Assembly (NCBI GenBank): GCA_947253655.1 | Contig: CAMYAE010000013.1 | Span: forward strand, 1-53,949 | Origin: an uncultured Bacteroidales bacterium | GTDB lineage: Bacteria > Bacteroidota > Bacteroidia > Bacteroidales > UBA932 | Direction: 5' to 3' | Length of the DNA stretch: 53,949 bases | Part shown: positions 7,718 through 15,654 of the stretch, one piece after another | Layout of the letters: every line of letters begins with the position of its first letter | How positions within the stretch are numbered: position 1 is the first letter of the stretch | Position numbers and translations under genes: made by a program | The notes under the pieces: generated by a model | What the model was told of the DNA's origin: nothing | Databases searched by the model: none | Seen by the model: only the letters and a program-made list of their open reading frames with translations

Positions 7718-9073
7718 TTGAATTCGCTGAACAAAGAAATCACACGACTCGCCGTTCCGAGCATTTTGGCTAATATCACCGTGCCGCTTGTAGGTCTGGT
7801 GGATATTGCAGTGGCAGGCAATATAGGAGCCTCCGGTACGGCCGCATCCATGATTGGCGGCATAACAATCGGCAGCATGATGTTTGACCTGCTTTATTGG
7901 AATTTCGGTTTTCTCAGGGCCGGAACGGGAGGGCTCACTGCCCAGGCATACGGCCGCAATGACATTAGAGACTCATACGGCATCCTGTCAAGGGGGCTGA
8001 TGCTTGCCGGAACAATAGCAATAATACTTTTGGTGTTGCAATGGCCTTTTGCACAGTTGGTTGCACATTTGGTACAGACTTCTGAGGCTGTAATGTCGCT
8101 CGCCCTGCAATACTTTTTTATCCGTATCTGGGCAGCCCCGGCCACCTTGTCGCTTATGGCTTTCAAAGGCTGGTTTATAGGGATGCAGGACAGTGTCAGT
8201 GCAATGTTTTCAGACCTGATTGTCAATGGCGTCAATATAGCCGCAAGCATAATTTTAGCCGCAGGCCTGCCTTTTGCGGGATTTGACGGCATAGGCTTCG
8301 CCGGCATAGCATGGGGCACTGTGATAGCCCAATATACCGGACTTGCATTTGTCTTAGCTGTCTTGGCTTTTAAGTATAGTCCAGGCAGGTCGGTGCTCTT
8401 CTCAAAAGACAATCTCCGCCTTGGCGGAAGAGGCTTCAAAGAATTCCTTTCTATTAATTCAGACCTTTTCATCCGCTCTGTCTGTTTGATAATCATATAT
8501 ATAGGCTATACTGTCATCTCTGCACGCTATGGCGACCTTCTGCTGGCAGCCTCCTCCGTCATGATGAAGCTTCTGATGCTGTTTTCTTATTTTACCGACG
8601 GGTTTGCTTTTGCCGGCGAAGCCCTTACCGGCAAATATATCGGCATGAAAAACAAAGAAATGACAACTGCTGTCGTCAAAGGCGTCTTTATCTGGAGTAT
8701 GTCCATAGGTCTCGGTTTTATTCTGGTATATATAGTTGCAGGCGAGCCGATATTGCATATAATGACGAATGACAATGACGTTATCGAAGCCTGCGGCAGA
8801 TATTTCATCTGGCTGCTTGCCATGCCTATTGTCGGCTGCGCTGCTTTTACTTTCGACGGGATATATATAGGAGCGACCGCGTCAAAAGCACTTAGGAACG
8901 CTTCCTTACTCGCGGTCGCCGCATTTTTTGCCGTATGGCTGATTTTGCAGCCGCTATCTAATGACGGCTATATGGCCATACATTTCCTTATGGCCGCCTA
9001 TTTTGCCCACCTCGCCGCCAGAACTATCTATCAGTCAATGGTCTATAAACGCGAAGTGCTCTTGCGGATATAA
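7718..9073 (+). CDS. MATE family efflux transporter (DinF-like)
   Basis: 451 residues, mostly hydrophobic, with about 12 membrane segments. The opening (KEITRLAVPSILANITVPL followed by VDIAVAGNIG) is the usual MATE start, and the GLTAQAYGRND stretch fits the loop after the second helix. The family exports cationic drugs or metabolites using a sodium or proton gradient; DinF-like members are common orphans in Bacteroidetes. Translation begins at TTG with an AGGAGG site. The stop codon TAA at 9071-9073 lies inside the left copy of a 55-bp direct repeat, so the insertion event described there came right up to this gene without damaging it. The substrate is unknown. Confidence 0.9.
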   Translation: MNSLNKEITRLAVPSILANITVPLVGLVDIAVAGNIGASGTAASMIGGITIGSMMFDLLYWNFGFLRAGTGGLTAQAYGRNDIRDSYGILSRGLMLAGTIAIILLVLQWPFAQLVAHLVQTSEAVMSLALQYFFIRIWAAPATLSLMAFKGWFIGMQDSVSAMFSDLIVNGVNIAASIILAAGLPFAGFDGIGFAGIAWGTVIAQYTGLAFVLAVLAFKYSPGRSVLFSKDNLRLGGRGFKEFLSINSDLFIRSVCLIIIYIGYTVISARYGDLLLAASSVMMKLLMLFSYFTDGFAFAGEALTGKYIGMKNKEMTTAVVKGVFIWSMSIGLGFILVYIVAGEPILHIMTNDNDVIEACGRYFIWLLAMPIVGCAAFTFDGIYIGATASKALRNASLLAVAAFFAVWLILQPLSNDGYMAIHFLMAAYFAHLAARTIYQSMVYKREVLLRI

Positions 9074-9123
9074 TCCAATCACTATTGTTAGTGTTTATGC
9101 TGAATTGTCTTCAGATTGCCTTT
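9069..9123 (+). repeat. Left copy of a 55-bp direct repeat bounding a cassette
   Basis: Identical to 10755-10809 except at one base (G at 9087, A at 10773). It contains the MATE stop codon and a small stem CACTA-TTGT-TAGTG (9080-9093). With the two copies collapsed into one, the MATE and malQ genes would simply converge with about 90 bp between them and this stem in the middle as a shared terminator. Confidence 0.9.
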
Positions 9124-9299
9124 TCGATATTAATAAGATTAATATCCCCAGCACGCTTCATACCAAAATTACTCTCATACAAAGTGCGTAAATTTTACTG
9201 AAGTTCACTATCAAATACGCATTTGCATCCCAGTTGCTCTAAGGCCAAATGGAATCCTCCTAATCCTGCAAATAAATCTATAAACTTATATGTTGGCAT
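9124..9299 (-). pseudogene. Truncated start of a cytosine-5 DNA methyltransferase
   Basis: The minus strand from the ATG at 9297-9299 encodes MPTYKFIDLFAGLGGFHLAL and onward, 34 residues to a TAA at 9195-9197. FIDLFAGLGGFH is motif I, the SAM-binding loop of C5 methyltransferases. After the stop the same frame continues with family-like text (LRTLYESNFG, then GDINLI) until it meets the 55-bp repeat at 9123, where similarity ends. So this is a methyltransferase N-terminus of about 58 codons with one internal stop, cut off at the repeat boundary. The PCQ catalytic motif and the target-recognition domain are absent. It lies 31 bp downstream of the ATPase gene in the same direction. Confidence 0.82.
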
Positions 9300-9330
9300 A
9301 ATTGGATCGTTTTTAAATTTGGTGTCATAA

Positions 9331-10605
9331 TTAATTTTTCAGACATCCAATAGGTACAACATAGACTCCATCTTTTCTCTTATAGGCAAAATCGCCAACG
9401 CCTGTCAGCACCATACAAAAAGCAGGAGCTTTCATCCGAGATGTATCTATGATATTTGAGAGGGCCATTAATGTTTTTGCACCATCCTCAATCAATTTCT
9501 CTCCACCCAATTTTATTTCAATGAGACCATACGTGCCATTACGCAAATGTACCACGGCATCACATTCCAGACCGTTCTTATCTCTATAATGATAGACAGA
9601 ACCATCTAAGGCATCAGCGTAAACTCTAAGATCTCGAATACACATTGTTTCAAAAAATAACCCGAAAGTATTTAGGTCGTTAATCAAATCATTGGGACCT
9701 AAACCAAGGGCTGCCACGCCAACCGAAGGGTCAACATAATACCTTGTATCAGATGTACGAACCGCAGTTTTACTTCTCAAGTTAGGATTCCATGCCGGCA
9801 TATCCTCAATTACAAATATTTTCCGCAAAGCGGTAAGGTACGCATCTATCGTTTCATCGCTGACACCCTCTGGTTCATTTGTTGATATGTCGGCAAGGAT
9901 TGTGGCGATACTTGCTTGAGAGCCTTGATGTCTGGCATATGAACGCATAATTCTTTTTGCCCGTTCTGCATCTCGTTTTACATTGTCTACTCGTGATATA
10001 TCGCTATTTGTTATCGCTTTATAATATTCTGTTGCCTGTAATAGTGCCGCCTTTTCTGTTTTCTTTTGCAAAGTTTTAGGCCACCCCCCACGGCAAACAA
10101 TAAACGCAAGCACTAGCAATGTGATTTTATTCACGGCTCCTATTTTATCCGGGGCAAGGAACAGTTCCGACAGACTTATCTCACCTGTAGAATCCCCTGA
10201 TTCCCACAAACTCATAGGACGCATGGTGAGCCATCCATATCTTCCAGTACCTGTGTGGTGAATTTCCTTAGCCTTGACAGGTACAGCAGAACCTGTAAGC
10301 ATAAACTGCCCGTCTTCATCTCGGTGATCTACTTCAAACCGAATAGCATCCCAAAATTGAGGAACTTCCTGCCATTCGTCAATCAAGCGAGGAGTTTCCC
10401 CTTCGAGCAAAAAACTAATGTTGGTTTGAGCCATTTGCCTATATTGCTGTTGCTTAGTAGGGTCATCCATATAGATAACACTTTTGGCCTGTTGTTCAGC
10501 CGTGGTCGTTTTACCGCAAGCTTTAGGTCCCTCTATCAATACAGCACCCATCGCCTCTAATTTATCACGCAGAAGTTGATCCGCTATTCGATTCTTATAT
10601 TTCAT
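9331..10605 (-). CDS. AAA ATPase with DUF4143-type C-terminal domain
   Basis: 424 residues from the ATG at 10605; a longer frame begins with TTG at 10686 but runs through the upstream repeats. The Walker A motif is GPKACGKTTT near residue 27 and a Walker B-like RLIDEWQEVP follows near residue 75, as in the AAA_14 superfamily. The C-terminal domain ends with LECDAVVHLRNG and GLIEIKLGG, resembling the nuclease-like fold (D...ExK) of DUF4143 proteins. The family is abundant in gut Bacteroidales and its function is not established; roles in defence or stress have been guessed. The gene sits inside the repeat-bounded cassette with the methyltransferase remnant and is the only intact gene there. 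Confidence 0.85.
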   Translation of the reverse strand: MKYKNRIADQLLRDKLEAMGAVLIEGPKACGKTTTAEQQAKSVIYMDDPTKQQQYRQMAQTNISFLLEGETPRLIDEWQEVPQFWDAIRFEVDHRDEDGQFMLTGSAVPVKAKEIHHTGTGRYGWLTMRPMSLWESGDSTGEISLSELFLAPDKIGAVNKITLLVLAFIVCRGGWPKTLQKKTEKAALLQATEYYKAITNSDISRVDNVKRDAERAKRIMRSYARHQGSQASIATILADISTNEPEGVSDETIDAYLTALRKIFVIEDMPAWNPNLRSKTAVRTSDTRYYVDPSVGVAALGLGPNDLINDLNTFGLFFETMCIRDLRVYADALDGSVYHYRDKNGLECDAVVHLRNGTYGLIEIKLGGEKLIEDGAKTLMALSNIIDTSRMKAPAFCMVLTGVGDFAYKRKDGVYVVPIGCLKN

Positions 10606-10668
10606 ATACCGTATTTTTCTTCTAAGATAGCTTATTTCTTTGTATTCCAAATCAATTTCAAAAACATA

Positions 10669-10726
10669 TTTGGAAATTTGACGCAAAATCGTTTGGAAAT
10701 TTGGCTTTGCTTCGTTTGGAAATTTG
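10669..10726 (-). repeat. Three direct repeats at exact 23-bp period upstream of the ATPase gene
   Basis: TTTGGAAATTTG (plus strand) occurs at 10669-10680, 10692-10703 and 10715-10726, each perfect, with starts exactly 23 bp apart. The spacers differ in sequence except for a shared TCG before copies 2 and 3. The array lies 65-120 bp upstream of the ATPase ATG, so it is probably an array of regulator sites on or near the promoter. A spacing of a little over two helix turns would place bound proteins at a regular angular offset. Confidence 0.85.
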
Positions 10727-10754
10727 GCGTATGATTATTTTATACTATTGCCGT

Positions 10755-10809
10755 TATAATCCAATCACTATTATTAGTGTTTATGCTGAATTGTCTTCAG
10801 ATTGCCTTT
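10755..10809 (+). repeat. Right copy of the 55-bp direct repeat
   Basis: Matches 9069-9123 with one mismatch. It lies 37 bp past the malQ stop codon (malQ reads leftward) and contains the same stem, CACTA-TTAT-TAGTG (10766-10779). The 1,631 bp between the copies (9124-10754) carry the ATPase gene and the methyltransferase remnant, and no recombinase. Confidence 0.9.
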
Positions 10810-10846
10810 CCTCTTTTGTCAGGCTAGCCGTTGCGGATGTATTCTT

Positions 10847-13432
10847 CTAACTCCGGCCGGCATTTGAAATCATAGAGCGAAGCCTGTCGTTGAAGCCTTT
10901 TGAGGCTAAAAGCTTCTCCAAAGTCAGGTGCATCCGGTAGCGCCAATAATATCGCGGAATGGCCGGCACATTGATTCTTTCGTCGGCGGGGTTGCCCTTA
11001 TACCGTATGTCTCCGTCTATGGAAAGCCAGTCTTGCAGCGGCAGGATTGCCAGCATGGCAGGGGACTCTATATGAGAGCGTACAATCTTCTCGCAAATCT
11101 CCGGCTCGCAGAAATAGGGCGGCTCTCCGTAGCCGTGCAGAATGTTCCTGTAATATCGTCCGGACATTTCCCTGTCCTCTTCCCACCATGCCCTGAGCGG
11201 GCTTGTGTCGTGGGTCCCGGTAGCACAGACGCACATATAAGGGTATTTGTCAGGACAGGCGAATTCTTCTTTCGGATCCTTTGGCATACGCTGGATTTCC
11301 AAGGACAGTATTCCGAGTTCTTTCATCGTATCGGGAACACAATCGGGAATCATCCCCAAATCTTCTCCGCATGCGAGCATTTCTGTACTTTCAAGCAGAG
11401 AAGGCAGTTTTTCCATTGCCGACTTTTTCCAGAACTCATTGTGTCTGTGATAGAAGAAATCGGTGTACAACTCATTGAAAGTGTTCCTCTGACAGTCGTT
11501 CAATGCCCGGTAGGCCAAGGTGGAATGTGCGGCTATGCGAGGATGATAATATCCTTTCCGGTGAGGGTCTTCCACGAAGAGCACGTCATCGAGCAGCCAC
11601 ATGAAACCGTCTTTAAGCCTCTTTGACTCAGCATTTTCCTCTGCAAATAAGGCCTCGACTTTCCGTTGTGTCGCAACCTCCTGTATGAGCCTGCCGTCTT
11701 TGATGTATTCGGCCTTGACCTTTTCCGTCAACTCTCCGAATATTTCTTTAAGCACCCAATCGTCAAGAAGCGGGGTTGAATAGCGTCCGCCGTACATGTC
11801 AAAGCCCTTATCCGCCAATTCGCCTCCGGAGTACGGCAAAGCAGGGTTAAAATATCCCAATAGCCCGTGAACGGTATCGTACGGTATTTCCCATATCCTG
11901 AAAAATCCTAAGATATGGTCGATTCTAAAGCAGTCAAAGTATTCGTTCATCTTCTTCATCCTCGATTTCCACCATGCATAACCGTCTTCCGCCATTTTCC
12001 CCCAATTGTAGGTAGGGAAGCCCCAATTCTGACCGAATGCGGAAAAAGCGTCGGGCGGAGCTCCGGCCTGAGAATCGAGATTGAAAAGCTCCGGATGTGT
12101 CCAGGCGTCCGCACTTGTCCTGCTTACACCGATAGGCAGGTCCCCCTTGAACACTACCCCGTGGGAATGTGCATATTCCACCGCTTCTTTCAGTTGGGTG
12201 TCAAGGCAATACTGCTCAAAGCAATAGAAAGAGGTCTCTGATTTATGTTTTGATATATAATCGGAAACCGCTTCTTGGGAATATACGGCAAATTTACCCC
12301 ATTTTGAGAAATCAGCAGTGCCGAATTCATTTCTCAAGCAGCAGAAGGCGGAATAAGGTGCTAACCAATCCTCATTTGCCGCATAGAAATTGTTGAACTC
12401 CTCGCTTGAGAGCCAGTCTTTCCATTTTTTCATGAAGGCCTTGCGTAGAAGACGTTCCTTTTCCCTGTTCACTTTTTCATAGTCCACCTCCGCCAAAGAG
12501 TTCAGTTCTCCGCGTAATGCCTTGTATTCCTTGTCCTCAGGCACGCCGGCGGCCGGCAGGTTGATGAACTGCGGATGCAGGGCAAAAGAGGAATTGGCGT
12601 TATAAGGATAGGAATCCTGCCAAGTGCCCGTCATTGTGGTATCATTGACCGGAAGCAACTGGATGACGTGCTGGCCTGTCGTCTCTGCCCAATCTACAAG
12701 CTTTTTAAGATCGTTGAATTCGCCGATTCCAAAACTTTCCTCCGTCCTCAATGAGAACACCGGCACAGCCACGCCCGCACCTTTCCAGGCTGCAACCGGA
12801 AACTTAGGCTGCAAATCGGAAATCACCAAGACACTGCCTTTTTGCGGCACTTCTGCGAGGAAGTGGTTCGAGCCTTCTTCCCAAGCCAAGGGTTTTTTGC
12901 TCTTTTTGTCGAGTATAACGAATTTATATTCGAGAAGTTCTTGAATGTTCAGCTCAATTCTCCATATCGGGAAGTCGCTGTCGTCCATCGGGCAAAATTT
13001 GGTCCAGTTCCCGAATTTTTTGTCGCTTCCGGTAATCGCCAAAATATGTTCCGGTCTGATATTCGGGTAGGTGAATGTAATAATCACGTTGCTTCTCTTG
13101 GCTCCGGAGGCCGTCGGGGTCTGTCTTTTGAACATGACGTCCTTGAACATGCTTGAGTAGAACGGCGAATCGACAGGCCTGTCAATCCATTTATCCCTTA
13201 TTATCAAGGCCTTGGCCTTTTTAGCCGGCAGACGGTGGGCTCTCCACTCCGTCCTTATGCAGACATCGTTTTTCCACACCTCGAATGAATAGGTATTTCC
13301 GTTCATCTTATCCATGCCAATCTGCCATGTACCGGCATAGATATATCTCATTTCGTATTTTTTGGAGCCGTTACGCAAAAATAGTTTTTCTCCCCAGGAA
13401 GTGTTGTAATCAAGTGTAATTAGAATAGACAT
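10847..13432 (-). CDS. malQ: 4-alpha-glucanotransferase, GH77, DPE2-like with N-terminal starch-binding domains
   Basis: 861 residues, much longer than the 500-700 of classic MalQ. Two CBM20-like domains come first (about residues 1-100, degenerate, and 113-215, with VIITFTYPNIRP). Catalytic residues are Asp505 (FRIDHILGFF), Glu690 (CGEDLG) and Asp742 (GTHDTSPLRAWWEED). The 185-residue gap between the nucleophile Asp and the Glu, against just under 50 in classic MalQ, means an insertion of roughly 135-140 residues, the hallmark of plant DPE2-type enzymes. Such enzymes move glucose from maltose to glycogen-like acceptors. No signal peptide, so cytosolic. It would process maltose brought in by the starch locus at 30007. 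It follows the MFS gene by 18 bp. Confidence 0.92.
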   Translation of the reverse strand: MSILITLDYNTSWGEKLFLRNGSKKYEMRYIYAGTWQIGMDKMNGNTYSFEVWKNDVCIRTEWRAHRLPAKKAKALIIRDKWIDRPVDSPFYSSMFKDVMFKRQTPTASGAKRSNVIITFTYPNIRPEHILAITGSDKKFGNWTKFCPMDDSDFPIWRIELNIQELLEYKFVILDKKSKKPLAWEEGSNHFLAEVPQKGSVLVISDLQPKFPVAAWKGAGVAVPVFSLRTEESFGIGEFNDLKKLVDWAETTGQHVIQLLPVNDTTMTGTWQDSYPYNANSSFALHPQFINLPAAGVPEDKEYKALRGELNSLAEVDYEKVNREKERLLRKAFMKKWKDWLSSEEFNNFYAANEDWLAPYSAFCCLRNEFGTADFSKWGKFAVYSQEAVSDYISKHKSETSFYCFEQYCLDTQLKEAVEYAHSHGVVFKGDLPIGVSRTSADAWTHPELFNLDSQAGAPPDAFSAFGQNWGFPTYNWGKMAEDGYAWWKSRMKKMNEYFDCFRIDHILGFFRIWEIPYDTVHGLLGYFNPALPYSGGELADKGFDMYGGRYSTPLLDDWVLKEIFGELTEKVKAEYIKDGRLIQEVATQRKVEALFAEENAESKRLKDGFMWLLDDVLFVEDPHRKGYYHPRIAAHSTLAYRALNDCQRNTFNELYTDFFYHRHNEFWKKSAMEKLPSLLESTEMLACGEDLGMIPDCVPDTMKELGILSLEIQRMPKDPKEEFACPDKYPYMCVCATGTHDTSPLRAWWEEDREMSGRYYRNILHGYGEPPYFCEPEICEKIVRSHIESPAMLAILPLQDWLSIDGDIRYKGNPADERINVPAIPRYYWRYRMHLTLEKLLASKGFNDRLRSMISNAGRS

Positions 13433-13450
13433 GATATATTTATTTAGATA

Positions 13451-14818
13451 TTATTCAATTATTTTAGGCTTCATATATCTCCAGTTCAATATCGGAAGCA
13501 TGAATGAAATCAGACAGGCTATCAGCCAGAATAAGGTTACCGGCACGAAATTGTAGCCTGCTGCATCTGAAACATTGTTCTGAATCAGGTAGCCGCTTAC
13601 AATATCCTGGAGGCCTGCTGCCACATAACTTGATATGCCTACAATGCCGAGAGCCGCCCCTGTGGCCTTTCTCGGCACAATATCCAAAGCCATAAGCCCG
13701 CCTACAATGCAGTAGACGGCAGCAATGGCAAGACTTGCGACAGAAAGGTAAAGTATGTTCAGAGCCATACCGCCGCCCGTGAACATGAACATTGCGAGGG
13801 TCGCCATACAGACAAGTCCGCAAAGTACCACCGGCTTTAACCTGTTGCCCCTGAATACCTTGTCTGAAAGCCAGCCGGCAAATACCGTACCGGCAACTCC
13901 TACGGCTTCGGATATTCCGATTATATAGGCCGCATCTTTCAGCGAATAGCCCTTAGCTTTCTGGAGGAATAGGACTCCCCAATTGGAAATACCGTATTGG
14001 GTGATATATACGAAGGCACTCGACAGGGCTATGATCCATATTCCCGGATGCTTTATGACAATTTTCTGCAGCTCCTTGGTAGGCATGGAATCGGTCTTGC
14101 GAGCCTGTTCGGCAGACAACTCCTGCACAGACGGAAGTCCCTTGCTTTCAAGCGTGTCCGAGACAAAAATCAAAATTATCGCAGCACCTGCAAGACCTGC
14201 TACTGCCGAGAAAATAAATCCGAACTGCCAGCCGGCAAGCAGCACTATATGGCTTGTAAGCACTAATGACAGGAATTTTCCCAAATAAGGCGTAGCACAG
14301 AAAATGCTGTAGAATGTGCCTCTCGTGGACAGCGAGAACCATCTTGACAGGCTTATTACACCGGGAGGAGAACCCATTGATTGAGCCCAGCCGTTTATGC
14401 CCCATATTATTGCGAAGACTATGAACAGCAGGGCTGAGGATAAGCCGAGAGCTCCGTGCAACAGGCCGAGAGACCCCATAATCAGGTTTAGCAGGGCAGA
14501 CACCAAAAGGCCTGTTGCCATAAATCTTCTGATATTGCAATAATCTGCGAGAAAGCCGTTTATGAACTTTCCGACAGCGTAGGCAAACAGCATGGCAGAG
14601 CCTATGATGCCGATTTGTCCGGGAGTGAGAATTCCGTTGTCAATAATCGGTTGCTTCACTACGCTCATTGCCATACGGCAGACGTAGAACAGGCAGTAGG
14701 CTGCCGTCACGCCCCAGAATGTCCTGGAACGCAACCTTTTGTAAGTTCCGGCAATCTTGTCTTCCGGGACTTTGACATCAGAGGGCTTGCTTATCCTGAA
14801 GTAATTGTAAAGAATCAT
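13451..14818 (-). CDS. MFS transporter of the organophosphate:phosphate antiporter type (GlpT/UhpC-like)
   Basis: 455 residues with about 12 membrane helices. YKRLRSRTFWGVTAAYCLFY followed by VCRMAMSV and FINGFLADYCNIRRF match the GlpT/UhpT/UhpC group, which exchange glycerol-3-phosphate or hexose phosphates for phosphate; UhpC acts mainly as a sensor. QSMGSPPGVISLSRWFS is the central family motif. The gene lies between a two-component system and the glucanotransferase, so sugar-phosphate transport or sensing tied to alpha-glucan metabolism is a reasonable inference. The substrate is not readable. It has its own -7 box at 14843. Confidence 0.87.
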   Translation of the reverse strand: MILYNYFRISKPSDVKVPEDKIAGTYKRLRSRTFWGVTAAYCLFYVCRMAMSVVKQPIIDNGILTPGQIGIIGSAMLFAYAVGKFINGFLADYCNIRRFMATGLLVSALLNLIMGSLGLLHGALGLSSALLFIVFAIIWGINGWAQSMGSPPGVISLSRWFSLSTRGTFYSIFCATPYLGKFLSLVLTSHIVLLAGWQFGFIFSAVAGLAGAAIILIFVSDTLESKGLPSVQELSAEQARKTDSMPTKELQKIVIKHPGIWIIALSSAFVYITQYGISNWGVLFLQKAKGYSLKDAAYIIGISEAVGVAGTVFAGWLSDKVFRGNRLKPVVLCGLVCMATLAMFMFTGGGMALNILYLSVASLAIAAVYCIVGGLMALDIVPRKATGAALGIVGISSYVAAGLQDIVSGYLIQNNVSDAAGYNFVPVTLFWLIACLISFMLPILNWRYMKPKIIE

Positions 14819-14842
14819 ATTTGTCCGCTGTCACCAACAACG

Positions 14843-14850
14843 CAAAGTTA
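14843..14850 (-). promoter_or_regulatory. Candidate -7 box for the MFS-malQ pair
   Basis: Read on the minus strand this is TAACTTTG, 24 bp before the MFS ATG, in the 35-bp gap after the response-regulator gene. There is no clear -33 TTTG. It suggests that MFS-malQ can be transcribed separately from the kinase-regulator pair, perhaps as its target. Confidence 0.45.
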
Positions 14851-14853
14851 ATA

Positions 14854-15642
14854 CTAATTTTCAAGCCATCTAAGAAAATCTTCCACTCTTGCCCTGGACA
14901 CCGTAAGATCTATCGGATACGTTGAGGATATGCGTTTCGTCATGGCTGCATCTTTGCCGTTCAACACAATCGCCAACCTGCCTCCGAAGAGCTTTGTGAC
15001 GCTCTCTACCGCCTCTTTTGCCACAATGCACCCTCTTGAAATCTTAAAGAAGGCCGTTGGATCCACTTCGTCCATAATCGAGTCCAAAGACTTGTCCACT
15101 ATATATATTGTGCCGTCTTTCGTGACCACATGGTTGTTTTTTGACTCCGAGAAGAAATAAAGCACATCCGAAGCCTTTATCGGCACAATCCTGTCATTCA
15201 GATATACGAGGTGCCTTTCCTTATACACCTTTTCGGGCTGTTTTTCAGCCATGGCACCTATGATCCTGCTTATGTCGACATTACCCGATGAATGCCTGCA
15301 CCTTTCGATAGCCCTTGTCAAAGCCGGAAGCACCACAGGTTTCAGCAGATAGTCTATACTATTGACTTCAAAGGCCTTAATGGCATATTGGTCGTATGCT
15401 GTGGTCATAATCACATGGGCATTTATTTTTGCCCGTTTGAAAATTTCAAAGCATTTCCCGTCAGAAAGTTCCACGTCCATAAAAATAATGTCAGCCGCAT
15501 TTGCACTATTGTTCAGCCAGGCTACCGACTCTGCTATAGAGGTGGTGAGTCCGACAACGGAGATGTCTTCAAAGTTCTCTTCCAAAGTCTTTATAAGCGA
15601 CTTCGCGGCAATGGCTTCGTCTTCAATAATCAGTGCTCTCAT
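14854..15642 (-). CDS. LytTR-family DNA-binding response regulator
   Basis: 262 residues. The receiver domain (1-120) has acidic ED at residues 7-8, the phospho-acceptor Asp56 in FMDVELSDG, and YLLKP with the conserved Lys. A LytTR DNA-binding domain occupies about residues 160-260 (LNDRIVPIKASDVLYFFSES, FFKISRGCIV, RLAIVLNGKDAAM). Members bind direct repeats upstream of target genes. It lies 12 bp downstream of its cognate LytS-type kinase. The likely targets are the adjoining MFS-malQ genes, though this is inference from position. Confidence 0.93.
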   Translation of the reverse strand: MRALIIEDEAIAAKSLIKTLEENFEDISVVGLTTSIAESVAWLNNSANAADIIFMDVELSDGKCFEIFKRAKINAHVIMTTAYDQYAIKAFEVNSIDYLLKPVVLPALTRAIERCRHSSGNVDISRIIGAMAEKQPEKVYKERHLVYLNDRIVPIKASDVLYFFSESKNNHVVTKDGTIYIVDKSLDSIMDEVDPTAFFKISRGCIVAKEAVESVTKLFGGRLAIVLNGKDAAMTKRISSTYPIDLTVSRARVEDFLRWLEN

Positions 15643-15654
15643 ATCTCCTTCGAT

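Noticed and set aside
10805..10846. In-frame open codons after the malQ stop, suggesting a longer ancestral protein
   Set aside because: The GH77 protein already ends in a normal way (SMISNAGRS) and the read-on of about 20 codons enters the 55-bp repeat, so it is not part of the gene.
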